NCBI GenBank assembly: GCA_027491415.1
Contig: JAOZFH010000028.1
Span: 1 to 64,000, forward strand
Direction of reading: 5' to 3'
Length of the DNA: 64,000 nt
Source of the DNA: Thermoproteota archaeon
Lineage (GTDB): Archaea > Korarchaeota > Korarchaeia > Korarchaeales > Korarchaeaceae
The notes beneath the pieces are model-generated. The model searched no databases and was not told the origin of the DNA. It saw only the letters and a list, made by a program, of their open reading frames with translations. This document shows, piece after piece, positions 8,530 through 16,920 of the stretch (its first letter is position 1; every line of letters begins with the position of its first letter). The position numbers and the translations under genes were made by a program.

Positions 8530-8768
8530 TCGATGACCTCCTCGCTCGCCAATCTCTCGGCGATTCTCTTGGCCTCCTTCCAGCCAAAGGGCAGCTGCCT
8601 TGACCCCTTCAACTTCCTGAAGGCCTCCCTTGGATCATCCAATGGGATGAGCTCTATTCTCCTATCGATAACGGTGAGGAGGAATCTCCTAGACCTCATA
8701 GACTTCCGCAGCCTCTTCGGGATGAGGACCCTCCCCCTGTCATCCATCTCCACAATGTGGGTAGACAT
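8526..8768 (-). CDS. vapB: AbrB/SpoVT-type antitoxin (VapB)
   Basis: An 80-residue protein with an N-terminal swapped-hairpin AbrB DNA-binding domain (VEMDDRGRVLIPKRLRKSM) and a C-terminal toxin-binding tail. It should neutralise the adjacent PIN toxin and repress the operon. The ATG at 8768 is preferred over the longer open frame to 8810, because the AbrB domain starts at once after it. A TATA-like stretch (TAATATTATATTTCC, minus strand) lies at 8787-8801. Confidence 0.8.
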   Translation of the reverse strand: MSTHIVEMDDRGRVLIPKRLRKSMRSRRFLLTVIDRRIELIPLDDPREAFRKLKGSRQLPFGWKEAKRIAERLASEEVID

Positions 8769-8975
8769 CAGTAATAACCCACTTGTGGGAAATATAATAT
8801 TAGCTCCCATGAACGGGGGTTAGGTCTCAAGAGGCTTCGCAACGGAGGGGGAAGTGCGAGCTGGCTTCTCACCTTCTAGGGCTTCTTGATCTACGGGTTT
8901 GTACCCTCTGCACACAGAGGTCCCCAGCTCGCTGCTTAAGTACACCCTGATATAACAGATGTTTAGAGGGTCACA

Positions 8976-9131
8976 ATGCCCAAGTTCAAGCGCATGATGT
9001 GCGGCGAGGTCATCGCCGCCGAGACCAGGGAGGCCCTGCTCGACGAGGTCTCGAAGCACGCCTGGGAGGCTCACGGCCTCGAGGTCACGCCCGAGATCAG
9101 AGAGGTCATCCTGTCGAAGATAGAGGAGTGA
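8976..9131 (+). CDS. Small DUF1059-like protein, 51 residues
   Basis: A short gene with ATG at 8976 and TGA at 9129-9131. The protein starts MPKFKRMMCGEVIAAETREA and continues with L-x-x-E-V-x-x-H-A-W-E-x-H-G-L, the DUF1059 pattern of one N-terminal Cys followed by helix residues with two His. A TATA-like CTGATATAAC (8947-8956) lies about 20-25 nt upstream of the start. The family is widespread in archaea and has no established function. Confidence 0.7.
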   Translation: MPKFKRMMCGEVIAAETREALLDEVSKHAWEAHGLEVTPEIREVILSKIEE

Positions 9132-9167
9132 GAGCCCTCATCCCCCCTTTTTGGCTTGAGTTGAGGA

Positions 9168-9782
9168 TCAGATTGGCTTCTTCGGCTCGAAGGGCTTCCA
9201 ACCCAGCTTCCTCCTGAACTCGTTGATCAGCTCTATCGCCTTCAGCTTCTCCTCCCTGCTCATCTTCTTCGACCTGAGCACGGCCAGGAAAAGGACCCTA
9301 GTCCTGGCGTTGATCGTCCTCCTGGAGACCCCGTGCTCCAGGTCCTCCTCCAGCTCCCTCAGTATGCCGGCGACCTCCTCTGCGCTGTCCAGCCCGGGCT
9401 TCCCGACGTCCTGGACCTCCCTTCCCAGGTAGAGGTGTCCCTTCTCCACGACCACGAACTTGCCTCCCTCGTAGGTGATCCTGCCCTTAACTACGCGGTC
9501 GTAGAACCTCCAGTTGTCCGCCCACTGTGGATCCCTCCTCTCGAGCTCCTCCAAGACCATGGACCTGATCTCCCTGGTGGTCGTCCCGTCGGTTACCCTC
9601 GACGCGACCTCCTCCGCGATCTCCCTGGCGGCCTCTGGCGTGGCGCCGGCCGCGACGCAGGACCGCTCGATCTTGGACGGGTCGAAGTCCTCCAGAGACC
9701 CGTCCATCTTCACGACCCTGATCCTCTTCTCCCCGCCAACCTTCTCCCCCTCGCCCGTCTCGCGGCACCCCCGGCCCCACAC
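9168..9782 (-). CDS. Stand-alone ATP-cone domain protein
   Basis: The segment from about residue 20 to 105 is an ATP-cone: IRVVKMDGSLEDFDPSKIER, then an Ala/Glu-rich helix, TTREIRSMVLEELE and a W-x-x-Y-DRVVKG ending. ATP-cones sense ATP/dATP in ribonucleotide reductases and in NrdR. The NrdR zinc ribbon is absent here and the remaining 100 residues are mainly helical and basic, so it is not NrdR. It may be an archaeal nucleotide-responsive regulator. The exact start is uncertain; the first 18 residues look weakly conserved. Confidence 0.7.
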   Translation of the reverse strand: MWGRGCRETGEGEKVGGEKRIRVVKMDGSLEDFDPSKIERSCVAAGATPEAAREIAEEVASRVTDGTTTREIRSMVLEELERRDPQWADNWRFYDRVVKGRITYEGGKFVVVEKGHLYLGREVQDVGKPGLDSAEEVAGILRELEEDLEHGVSRRTINARTRVLFLAVLRSKKMSREEKLKAIELINEFRRKLGWKPFEPKKPI

Positions 9783-10095
9783 TGGCGGAAGGGAAAAAGG
9801 TTCGCCCCCTCTCAGCCCGGTGGCGCTTTGGCCAGTCCCCGCCGCGCGGCCGGCCCCCAGGCGCCGGTCCCGCCTCCCGCGATGCGCGGCCGCCTCGACT
9901 TCATTCTCCGGTGGGGCGGGCCTCTCCCCGCTGTCTCAAAAGGGATCTCCGGGCGCGCCGCCGCAGACCGAACGCGTGAACTCTCCCAGAACCCCCCACC
10001 GCGGTTCCTCGCTCGGGAGGGACTGGGCAGCGGGCTGGGAAATCATCGCGCCCGCGGGTACCGTTGTAGGGCCCGCGCTCGAGGCGACCGCTGGG
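9783..10095. other. GC-rich intergenic region
   Basis: About 313 bases downstream of the 1,101-residue protein and upstream of the ATP-cone gene. I see no coding frame with family likeness and no tRNA on either strand. Confidence 0.35.
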
Positions 10096-13000
10096 TCACT
10101 CGCACGGGAGGTTGAGCCTCTTGCACACCGCCCGCCTGTACAGTACGAGTCCCTCGGCCATCCGCCTGAGGGACGAGACCCTGGATCTTACCTCCTTGGC
10201 CCTCTCACGCGCCTCTTCTGCGCCTGCCCTGCACTCCTCTAGGCGAGCCTCACAGTCCGTCAGCCTGCGATCGAGATCCGCGAGCATCTCTAACTCCTGA
10301 TTGGCGGTCTCTAGTGCTGACTCGCAGTCCCCCGGGAGCTGGATGGAGCTGGGTAGGTGCAAGCCCTCTAGGCACTCAGCAAGGCCCTTCAGGCAGCCTC
10401 TGACCTCCTCAATACCTTCTCTGGCGGCCCCGATCTTTGCAGGATCTCCCTTCAATTTTTCGAGCTCTCTGGGGAACTCGTTGAAGGCCCTCAGGATCTT
10501 GTCCCAGTCTCTGAGGTCCACCCCCATCAGGAGGCGGCCTCCTCCCCACGTGTTGGGGTTAAGGATGGAGCTCATTATGGAGTAGATCCCGCCGACCGCC
10601 TTGACCAGGTCGGTTGGGACCGGCCCGCTCGCAAGCTCCTCTGCCAGGTACCCGGCGGAGGTTCCCAAGGAGCCGAGGAGCCTCCCCTCCCAGTCCCACA
10701 GCCCCCTGAACCTGGTTGGGTCTACGTCGGTCTTGGCCAGCTTGAGGACGCTCGAGACTCTCCTCAGCGCGCCCATGAAGCCTTTAAGGGCCCCCGCCCA
10801 ATCGTCCAGCGGGGCCTCGAGGGACTCCAGCTCCGATTCCAGCCCCCGGGCCGCGCGCTCGACATCCGACCTGCGGGCCCTCAGGCCGGTCCTGAGTCGA
10901 TCGACCCTGTCCAAGGCCTCCCTGAGCCTCAGCTCGCAGTCCCTCCTCCTCTGCCTCCTCCCCTCCATCTCCTCCTCGCAATCTCTTATCCTCCCCTCAA
11001 TCCTCCTCTTCTCCTCCAGGAGTCTAGCCATCTCCCTGTGGGCGTCCACGGTCTCTCGAATGGCCTCCCTTCGAGCGTCCAACTCGCTCAGACTCCTCTC
11101 GAGTTCGGCGATCCTGGCCCTCTTCCCCGCCAGCTCTTGGTCGATCTCGCCGATTCTCGACTCCGCAGAGGCAATCTTCCCCCTCAGGTCCTCCCTCTCC
11201 GATATCTCCTCGGAATGCCGTCTCTCAAACTCTCTAAGCCTCTCCTCAGCCCTCTCAAGGCGGCTCCTAGCCCTGTCGAGCGCTCTGCGCCTGTGCCTGG
11301 TGGCCCCGCCCTCGAGCAGCTTACGCTCCCTCTCCCGGACCCTGCCCTCTATCAGCCGCTCGTGCTCCCTCAACCTCTCTCTCGCCCTTGCAAGCCTCTC
11401 CCTGGCCCTCTCCACGGCCCTCACCCTAGATCCGCTCCTCGGGTTCTCCGCGAGCCTCTCCTCTGCCCTGCGGAGCCTCTCCTCTGCCCTGTTGACGGAC
11501 CGCTCCATGCCCCGGTGCCTGTACCCCCTGCGTAGGCGCTCGGAGAACCTTCTCACGCTCTCTCTGAGGTCTCTCAGACCCTCCTCAAGCCTCTCCTCGG
11601 CCTCCTCAACGCCCTGAGCGGCCAGGTCCCTCTGCCTGCGGAGTGGCTCAAGCCGGCGGAGCCTCCTGTCAATAGCCTCCAGCCTCTCCCTTGCCCTCTC
11701 CGCGCTCCCCTCCAGCTCCCTCCGCTCGGCCTCCAGCGAGCCTATCTCCTCCCGAAGCCTCCGGATCTGCTCATCGATCGACCTCCTCTGGGCGTCCACC
11801 TCCCCGCGGAGCCTACCCTCCACCTCGTCCGTGCTGGATACCCCCCTGAGCCCCTCGGGGACGCGGTGTGAGGCCTCCCTCAGGCGCTCCTCCACCCTCT
11901 CAAGGTCCCTCCTAACGCCGTCTATCCCCTCGCAGGGGTCGGCAGGCGCGGCGGGAATGGGAGGAACTGGGCGGAGCCTGCGCCTCGCCGTCGCCACCGC
12001 GACGGCCGCGCCCAGGGCCGCGATTCCGGCTATGGTCAGATGCCTGGCATCCTTCCAGCCCCCGCCGACCTCGGGCTCGGGGGTCGACTGCGTCGCGCCT
12101 CCGGCTGGAGGGACTGGGCTGGAGACCCTCAGCTCCAGGGATGCCCGGTTGTTGTACTCGTTTGACTCACTCACCTCGTCGTCTGGGTCGACCGTGGCCG
12201 AGATCGTGAGGACCCCCTCAACGGCGGGCCTGTACGTGAGCGTCACCTCTCCGGAGGAGCCCCCCTCAACCATCAGGTCGTCTGAGAATATCGGGGCGCG
12301 CGAGACGCCGTCGCTCACGCTCACCCTCACGGCGCCGTCGAGGAGCCCAGAAGACTCAAGGACCCTCAGGGAGATCAGCACCTCACCCCCCCGCGAGACC
12401 TCGAGCGGGGTCGCGTTCAGGGCCACCGTCAGGTCTGGGAGCGGGCCCTCCACGTCGACTGAGTATCTCCCCAGCTCGATTCGCTCGCTGGTCCTCGGGT
12501 CGAGCAGCGATATCTCAATTACCCACTCGCCCGGCGTCTCCAAGGACTCCGTGAACTCCATGAGTCCCGCGGGGTCGACTGCCCCCTCGTGAACCGATAC
12601 CCTCGCGCTCCCCCTCGGCCCCCTCAGCGTCACTTCCAAGTCGGCTGGCTCGCCCGGGGCGGGAGTCACCGACCCCCTCACGGCCAGGTCGTCTCCAAGC
12701 GGGAGCGAGGGTGGGAGGCTCACATCGACGAGTTTGAACGTTTCCAGGGGCAGGAACTCAACGGCGAGCTCTGCGAACCAGGCCGCGCCTCCAGCCGCGG
12801 CCGAGACCTCAATTACGCACTCTCCAGCCAGGTCTGCCGTGGCAGACAGCTCGACGTTGAAGGGAGGGACCCCCGTCACCGTGTCGGGGGTCACGTCGGC
12901 GCAGGGAGAGCTGACGAGGAGGCTGGCGAACTCGGGGGGAGGTCCCACGGGCTCGACCGACGCTCTGAGCGTTGTGGCCTCTCCGACCCTCGGTTGGGGA

Positions 13001-13401
13001 CCCACTTGGGATAGGGTCACGTTCAGCTCCCCGATATCGACAGGCACGGCTGCCCGCGAGCACGTCTCCCCCGCGCAGGCCAGGACGACCACCTCATACT
13101 CCCCGACCGGAGCGTCACCCGCCGCGGAGACGGTGAGGTTCGCGCTGGCGCTGGCCCCCGGGGTCAGCCACACGGCCTCGGGGCTGAGACCGCAGGAGAT
13201 GAACCTCGGGGCCTCTACGGTCAGGATAACCTCTCCGACGAGATCTTCGGTTCCAGTTACCAAAATCTCCGCCCAGCCCGACCCACCAGGAGGGAGCCAG
13301 AGGCGACCCGAAGCGGCCCGACTCGACCCGACACTGAGGGCGAGGGTCGATGCCGCAACTATCAGGAAAATGGCAATCAGCTTTCCGGGGGATATGGTCA
13401 A
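10096..13401 (-). CDS. Signal peptide, CARDB-like ectodomain, TM and long coiled coil
   Basis: A 1,101-residue envelope protein with an unusual plan. Residues 1-30 are a signal peptide. Residues 31-440 are a series of beta-sandwich modules; the last (from PDLTVALNATPLEVSRGG, ending in a DPDDEVSESNEYNN-type motif) is CARDB-like. A single transmembrane helix lies near residues 452-470 (TIAGIAALGAAVAVATA) followed by arginines, so the remainder should be cytoplasmic. Residues 490-865 are almost unbroken Glu/Arg-rich heptads, and a helical C-terminal domain contains another coiled coil. No enzymatic motif is visible. A structural, tethering or cell-shape role is plausible. It is flanked by intergenic gaps, so probably monocistronic. 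Confidence 0.8.
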   Translation of the reverse strand: MTISPGKLIAIFLIVAASTLALSVGSSRAASGRLWLPPGGSGWAEILVTGTEDLVGEVILTVEAPRFISCGLSPEAVWLTPGASASANLTVSAAGDAPVGEYEVVVLACAGETCSRAAVPVDIGELNVTLSQVGPQPRVGEATTLRASVEPVGPPPEFASLLVSSPCADVTPDTVTGVPPFNVELSATADLAGECVIEVSAAAGGAAWFAELAVEFLPLETFKLVDVSLPPSLPLGDDLAVRGSVTPAPGEPADLEVTLRGPRGSARVSVHEGAVDPAGLMEFTESLETPGEWVIEISLLDPRTSERIELGRYSVDVEGPLPDLTVALNATPLEVSRGGEVLISLRVLESSGLLDGAVRVSVSDGVSRAPIFSDDLMVEGGSSGEVTLTYRPAVEGVLTISATVDPDDEVSESNEYNNRASLELRVSSPVPPAGGATQSTPEPEVGGGWKDARHLTIAGIAALGAAVAVATARRRLRPVPPIPAAPADPCEGIDGVRRDLERVEERLREASHRVPEGLRGVSSTDEVEGRLRGEVDAQRRSIDEQIRRLREEIGSLEAERRELEGSAERARERLEAIDRRLRRLEPLRRQRDLAAQGVEEAEERLEEGLRDLRESVRRFSERLRRGYRHRGMERSVNRAEERLRRAEERLAENPRSGSRVRAVERARERLARARERLREHERLIEGRVRERERKLLEGGATRHRRRALDRARSRLERAEERLREFERRHSEEISEREDLRGKIASAESRIGEIDQELAGKRARIAELERSLSELDARREAIRETVDAHREMARLLEEKRRIEGRIRDCEEEMEGRRQRRRDCELRLREALDRVDRLRTGLRARRSDVERAARGLESELESLEAPLDDWAGALKGFMGALRRVSSVLKLAKTDVDPTRFRGLWDWEGRLLGSLGTSAGYLAEELASGPVPTDLVKAVGGIYSIMSSILNPNTWGGGRLLMGVDLRDWDKILRAFNEFPRELEKLKGDPAKIGAAREGIEEVRGCLKGLAECLEGLHLPSSIQLPGDCESALETANQELEMLADLDRRLTDCEARLEECRAGAEEARERAKEVRSRVSSLRRMAEGLVLYRRAVCKRLNLPCE

Positions 13402-13613
13402 GACGAGAACCTCTCCATCGGAGGTAACATTAAAGAGAGAGAATATAAATGAATGAGTCGCGCCTGAGCCGCTCGGGCGAGCAGAGCCTCAGCTTCCGAT
13501 GACCAATTTCCCGGGAGGAGATTCCCTCACCCCATTGCCGAGATCCGATCGGAGATTCCGGCCAGGAGCCGACCTCCCGGCGGGGACCCGAACCTGCTGT
13601 GGGCGACCGCGCG

Positions 13614-13654
13614 ACGAGGCGCTACGAAATAGCCGTTCGAGGACTGGCGCTCGG
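13614..13654 (+). repeat. 41-nt direct repeat, copy 1 (gene fragment)
   Basis: Positions 13614-13654 are identical to 14425-14465, which lie inside the coding region of the gene at 14371. Here the copy lies between genes and is not translated in context. It looks like a piece of that gene copied upstream. Confidence 0.75.
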
Positions 13655-13700
13655 AGGGCCTCCAGCCCAGCTTCTATCTGGACTCATTCATGGCCTCGAG
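13655..13700 (-). pseudogene. Remnant resembling the 3' end of the ATP-cone gene
   Basis: Directly after the 41-nt repeat, bases 13655-13700 align by eye with 9187-9232, the 3' end of the ATP-cone gene, at roughly two thirds identity or better. Read on the minus strand the copy gives KLGWRP-like codons matching KLGWKPFEP. This is probably a fused scrap of two local genes. Confidence 0.5.
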
Positions 13701-14083
13701 CGCGAGCTGGCCCTCAGGTACTCCCTCCAGTCCAACTGAATCAGGGCCACCCTATTCCCGCCCGGATCCTCTACGACGGCCACTCTGGCCCCCCACCTGA
13801 CGTTCTTGGGGCTCTGAACGACCTTAACTCCCGCCTCGGCCAGCTCCCTGTAGAGGGAGTCGACATCGTCCACTAGGAATTCCAGCTGAGGCTCCCCGGC
13901 CCTCGGGCGGCCCACCCCTCCCCAGGACTTCACGCCAACCTCCACTCCGCAGCAGTCGAATCCGATGTAGTCAGCGAACCGGTACTTGAGTTGGAGCCCG
14001 AGCAGCCGCCCGTAGAAGTCAACGGCGCGGTCGAGGTCGGAGACAGTGAGCGTGATCCCCCACACCCTCCTGACCTTGGGCAC
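13688..14083 (-). CDS. Glyoxalase/VOC superfamily protein
   Basis: A single-domain VOC protein of about 131 residues from the GTG at 14083. It begins with VWGITLTVSDLDRAVDFY, the classic first beta-alpha of the fold, and ends with VVEDPGGNRVALIQ, the second-module metal-site region. Possible metal ligands include E in PQLEFLVDD. Substrates vary widely in the family (glyoxalase, dioxygenase, resistance proteins) and cannot be assigned. The longer frame to 14161 adds an unlikely tail; a TATA-like CTTATACC on the minus strand near 14105 favours the GTG as a leaderless start. Confidence 0.75.
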   Translation of the reverse strand: MPKVRRVWGITLTVSDLDRAVDFYGRLLGLQLKYRFADYIGFDCCGVEVGVKSWGGVGRPRAGEPQLEFLVDDVDSLYRELAEAGVKVVQSPKNVRWGARVAVVEDPGGNRVALIQLDWREYLRASSRSRP

Positions 14084-14370
14084 ACCCCGAGTCCCCAGGG
14101 AGAGGTATAAGACGCTACGTCGCACTGGCCAGTCCAGCCCCGTCCCATTCAGTACGCCCATCCCGGGTCCCAGGCGGAAAGGGCTACCCCCGATCGCGCT
14201 GATACGTCGTAGAGGGCTCAGTTCCCTCCATGTGGACTGAACGGGGAGGGGGGAAGTAAAGAGGAGGCCCCTCGAAGGACGGGCTCAGCCCCGGCGGCGT
14301 GACCAAATCCGAACCGCGAGATTTGGGCATCGAACCGATTCGTTAATACGGGTTCTCGGACGGCTCTGAG

Positions 14371-14907
14371 ATGTCCGCCCGGGCCCCAGGCGGGGCGACC
14401 AGAATTCTGGCGCTCGTTGATGTAACGAGGCGCTACGAAATAGCCGTTCGAGGACTGGCGCTCGGGCGGCTCAGGAGGTCGCAGGTCTTGGTTCTCACCA
14501 GGAGGGGCAGCCCGATTGCCAGGGAGTTCAGGAGAGTCAGGGGGGAGAGGGCCGAGGAAGACGAGGGGGGCATAGCCTTGGCCTACCTGGTCTCTGGGAC
14601 CCCCCACCCGAGGGCCGTGGGGGAGTGGGAGTTCGAGCTCTCCCCCTCCCCTCCCCAGATACTGGGGGTCGTGTCCGCGGCCGTCGAGTCGTGGCCGAGG
14701 GGCGTCACAGTCCTCCTAGACAGCCTGACGGACCTCTGCACCCTCAACGGCGTGGACGACACCATAGAACTGGCGAGGAATCTGGTCAAGGTCCTGCGTG
14801 AAGTCGACTCGCTCATCCTGCTCATGGTCGGCAGGGTGCACCCTCCCCGGGTGGTCCGGTCCTTCGCTAGGGAACTGGGCGCCGAGCGGGTGCTGGAGCT
14901 GCCTTGA
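14371..14907 (+). CDS. RecA-fold-like protein without Walker A, unknown
   Basis: A 178-residue protein. The second half (VTVLLDSLTDLCTLNGVDDT, then LARNLVKVLREVDSLILLM and a terminal VLELP) has the look of archaeal RecA/KaiC-like domains of the DUF835 type, with a Walker B-like hhhhD but no P-loop. No function can be given. The ATG at 14371 lies about 25 nt after a TATA-like CGTTAATACG. An internal 41-nt piece of its coding sequence is duplicated upstream at 13614. Confidence 0.55.
   Translation: MSARAPGGATRILALVDVTRRYEIAVRGLALGRLRRSQVLVLTRRGSPIAREFRRVRGERAEEDEGGIALAYLVSGTPHPRAVGEWEFELSPSPPQILGVVSAAVESWPRGVTVLLDSLTDLCTLNGVDDTIELARNLVKVLREVDSLILLMVGRVHPPRVVRSFARELGAERVLELP
14425..14465 (+). 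repeat. 41-nt direct repeat, copy 2 (inside a gene)
   Basis: This is the source-like copy of the repeat at 13614-13654. It encodes residues TRRYEIAVRGLALG of the protein starting at 14371. The identity is perfect over 41 bases and ends at 13655/14466. Confidence 0.75.
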
Positions 14908-15156
14908 GGGGTGTCGTGAAAGGCCGATTTCACGCCATCATGTCCCGGCCCCCGGAGGTCCCGACGGGCATCAGGCCCACGCGGAATTCCCTCATTTTCC
15001 AATATTCCGAGTTGCGCTACAGAGGAAGACTTTAGGCCCCTCACGAGTATCTTCTACCCCCTGAAGCATCTTGAAGAGACAACTCCACCCGGGCCATAGC
15101 CGAACCGGCGATGGTCGGATCTCCCTTTTATCATATTCCGCTTAGAGAGTCACGAA

Positions 15157-16263
15157 TTGCCCTCTGACGGGCGAGCCCCACTTAAGGACAGAATAATCAG
15201 GCTCCTCAAGTCTAGGGGCTACCGCGTCCGCACCGACGTGACCATGGAGGGCAGGTCAGGACGCGCACACACGATCCACGCCTACGCAGAGTACAGGGCG
15301 CCCCTCCACACCTCCCGGATTGCGGTCATGTGCCTCGACAAGAGGGAGCCGGTTGGTGCCGACGAGGTCTATGAGTTTATCCAGATCCTGGACGACTTGG
15401 AGCTAGACAAGGGCGTGCTCGCCACCACGTCTTGGTTCACGCCCGAGGCTATGGAGGTCGCAGGAAGGAGGGTCCTGCTCTGGGACGGCCCAAAGGTGGA
15501 GGAGCTCACCAGGGATCTGCCGAGGGCGGGGGTATACCCTCACGAGTTGAGGATCTACCACCTACTCCCGAGGCTCAAGCTCACGAGGGCCGTGGAGAGA
15601 ATCCAGGGCCTCCTCAAGAGGCCCTTGGTGGGCAAGAAGGAGAAGCTGGCTTCGAGGGTGGCGCTGATTTACCTCCCGGTCTACGAGTTCACGGTAAGGT
15701 CGCTCGAGGGAGGGGTCGAGGGTTTCGCGGCGGTTGACGCCCTGACCGGTGATCTCCTGATCTTCAGGGAGAGGGAGGTCCAGAGGCTCGTCCTGCCCGA
15801 GGACCTGACGGACACTGAGCTGACGGTCCTCTCTGGGCTCAGGGCTGGTCCGGCCCTCATTGAGGATCTGGCGGCCTCGTTGGGGCTCGACTTCGATACC
15901 GTGGACGCGACCGTCAGAACGCTGGCTGGCAGAAAGCTCGTGGACGACTCGGAGGTCGAGAGGGTGTCCCTGGGGTTCAGCCCCCCGAAGGTGGACGGGT
16001 CGGTCTCCCTCCTTAGGGTGGGGGTGAAGAGGGGCAGGCCCAAGGAGAGACTCTTGGAGCCCAAGATGTCCGTGGGCGAGGCGGCCCTGAGGCTAGAGAT
16101 GCTCCTGGGAGTCGAGGCGACCGGGCCCAGAATGATCTTCCTCCCAAACTACTACGCCATGGCCGAGCGCGACGGCGCCAGAAGGGTCGTGGCCGTGGAC
16201 GGGATCTTCGGTAGGGAGGCGCAGAGAGCGGAGGAAGTAATTCAGCGCCTCATCAGCTCCTAA
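15157..16263 (+). CDS. Mrr-like restriction-fold protein with winged helix
   Basis: The N-terminal 130 residues follow the Mrr-type fold: LKDRIIRLLKSRGYRVRTDV, then AHTIHAYAEYRA, IAVMCLDKREPVGADEVYEF and DKGVLATTSWFTPEAMEVA. In active Mrr nucleases the strand after the first acidic residue carries a Q/E-x-K motif; here it reads MCLDK, so the catalytic residues look altered. A middle domain is followed by a winged helix near residues 210-270 (TDTELTVLSGLRAGPALIED). The TTG at 15157 follows a TATA-like CTTTTATCAT by about 25 nt. It may be a non-catalytic DNA-binding protein or a diverged endonuclease. Confidence 0.65.
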   Translation: MPSDGRAPLKDRIIRLLKSRGYRVRTDVTMEGRSGRAHTIHAYAEYRAPLHTSRIAVMCLDKREPVGADEVYEFIQILDDLELDKGVLATTSWFTPEAMEVAGRRVLLWDGPKVEELTRDLPRAGVYPHELRIYHLLPRLKLTRAVERIQGLLKRPLVGKKEKLASRVALIYLPVYEFTVRSLEGGVEGFAAVDALTGDLLIFREREVQRLVLPEDLTDTELTVLSGLRAGPALIEDLAASLGLDFDTVDATVRTLAGRKLVDDSEVERVSLGFSPPKVDGSVSLLRVGVKRGRPKERLLEPKMSVGEAALRLEMLLGVEATGPRMIFLPNYYAMAERDGARRVVAVDGIFGREAQRAEEVIQRLISS

Positions 16264-16308
16264 GGGAGTCAGCGGGAGACGGCATCTGCTGCGCCGCGGC
16301 GGCCCGGC

Positions 16309-16872
16309 TCAGGCGAGCCAGAGCGCTGCATACGCTGCCGGGGTGAGGACCAGCGCCGCCAGCGCGCCTATCAGCACCTGAGAGGGGCTGTGGGCGCCCA
16401 TCCTCAGCCTGACCCACCCGACCGCTGGGGCCGCCGCGAGCACCGCCGCGCCGACCCAGTCACCCAGCAGGAGAAGGGTGAGCCCCGGCCCCACGACGCC
16501 CGCGACGTGTATGCTCCCCTTCGTGTGAAGCTCGTTTACGAGGGTCATCCCCGAAGTCACGAGGGCGTAGGCCAGGAAGGCGAACTCGACCTCCCTCACA
16601 CCAAGATGTTGGAAGTAGAGGAATCCCGCCGCGTAGCTCGCGACCGCGAGGATCAGAAGGGGCGTCCTCGTCGCGCGGTCGCTGACGAATATGTCGGCCA
16701 CCCCCGAGCGGGCCAAGGCGAGGACCGGAACGACCGGACCCAGCACTAGGAATGCGAAAGCTGCGGCGACCTCTGTAGGTGGGAGTTCGAGTCTAAGAGA
16801 GAGCGCCGCCACCACGATCGCGGAGAAGGTGATGGGTGATAGCGCCAGGGAGACGGCCTCGTCCCAGGTCAT
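16309..16872 (-). CDS. PAP2-like phosphatase family membrane protein
   Basis: A 187-residue protein with about six hydrophobic helices. Degenerate PAP2 motifs are visible: TKGSIHVAGVVGP in the position of the PSGH motif and WVRLRMGAHSPSQVLIG in the position of SRx5HxxxD, where the final Asp is Gln. Archaeal PAP2-like proteins act on isoprenoid phosphates; with the changed residue, activity is uncertain. A TATA-like CATATTTGC (minus strand) lies about 25 nt upstream of the ATG. Confidence 0.6.
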   Translation of the reverse strand: MTWDEAVSLALSPITFSAIVVAALSLRLELPPTEVAAAFAFLVLGPVVPVLALARSGVADIFVSDRATRTPLLILAVASYAAGFLYFQHLGVREVEFAFLAYALVTSGMTLVNELHTKGSIHVAGVVGPGLTLLLLGDWVGAAVLAAAPAVGWVRLRMGAHSPSQVLIGALAALVLTPAAYAALWLA

Positions 16873-16920
16873 CGCGAGCCTGCCTCGCGGCTTGCAAATA
16901 TGCTTTCGGCCCTAGAGGGC

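Noticed and set aside
10601-11617. A 338-codon plus-strand frame rich in Ser and Leu
   Set aside because: It is the complement of the Glu/Arg-rich coiled coil; regular heptads produce long Leu/Ser antisense frames.
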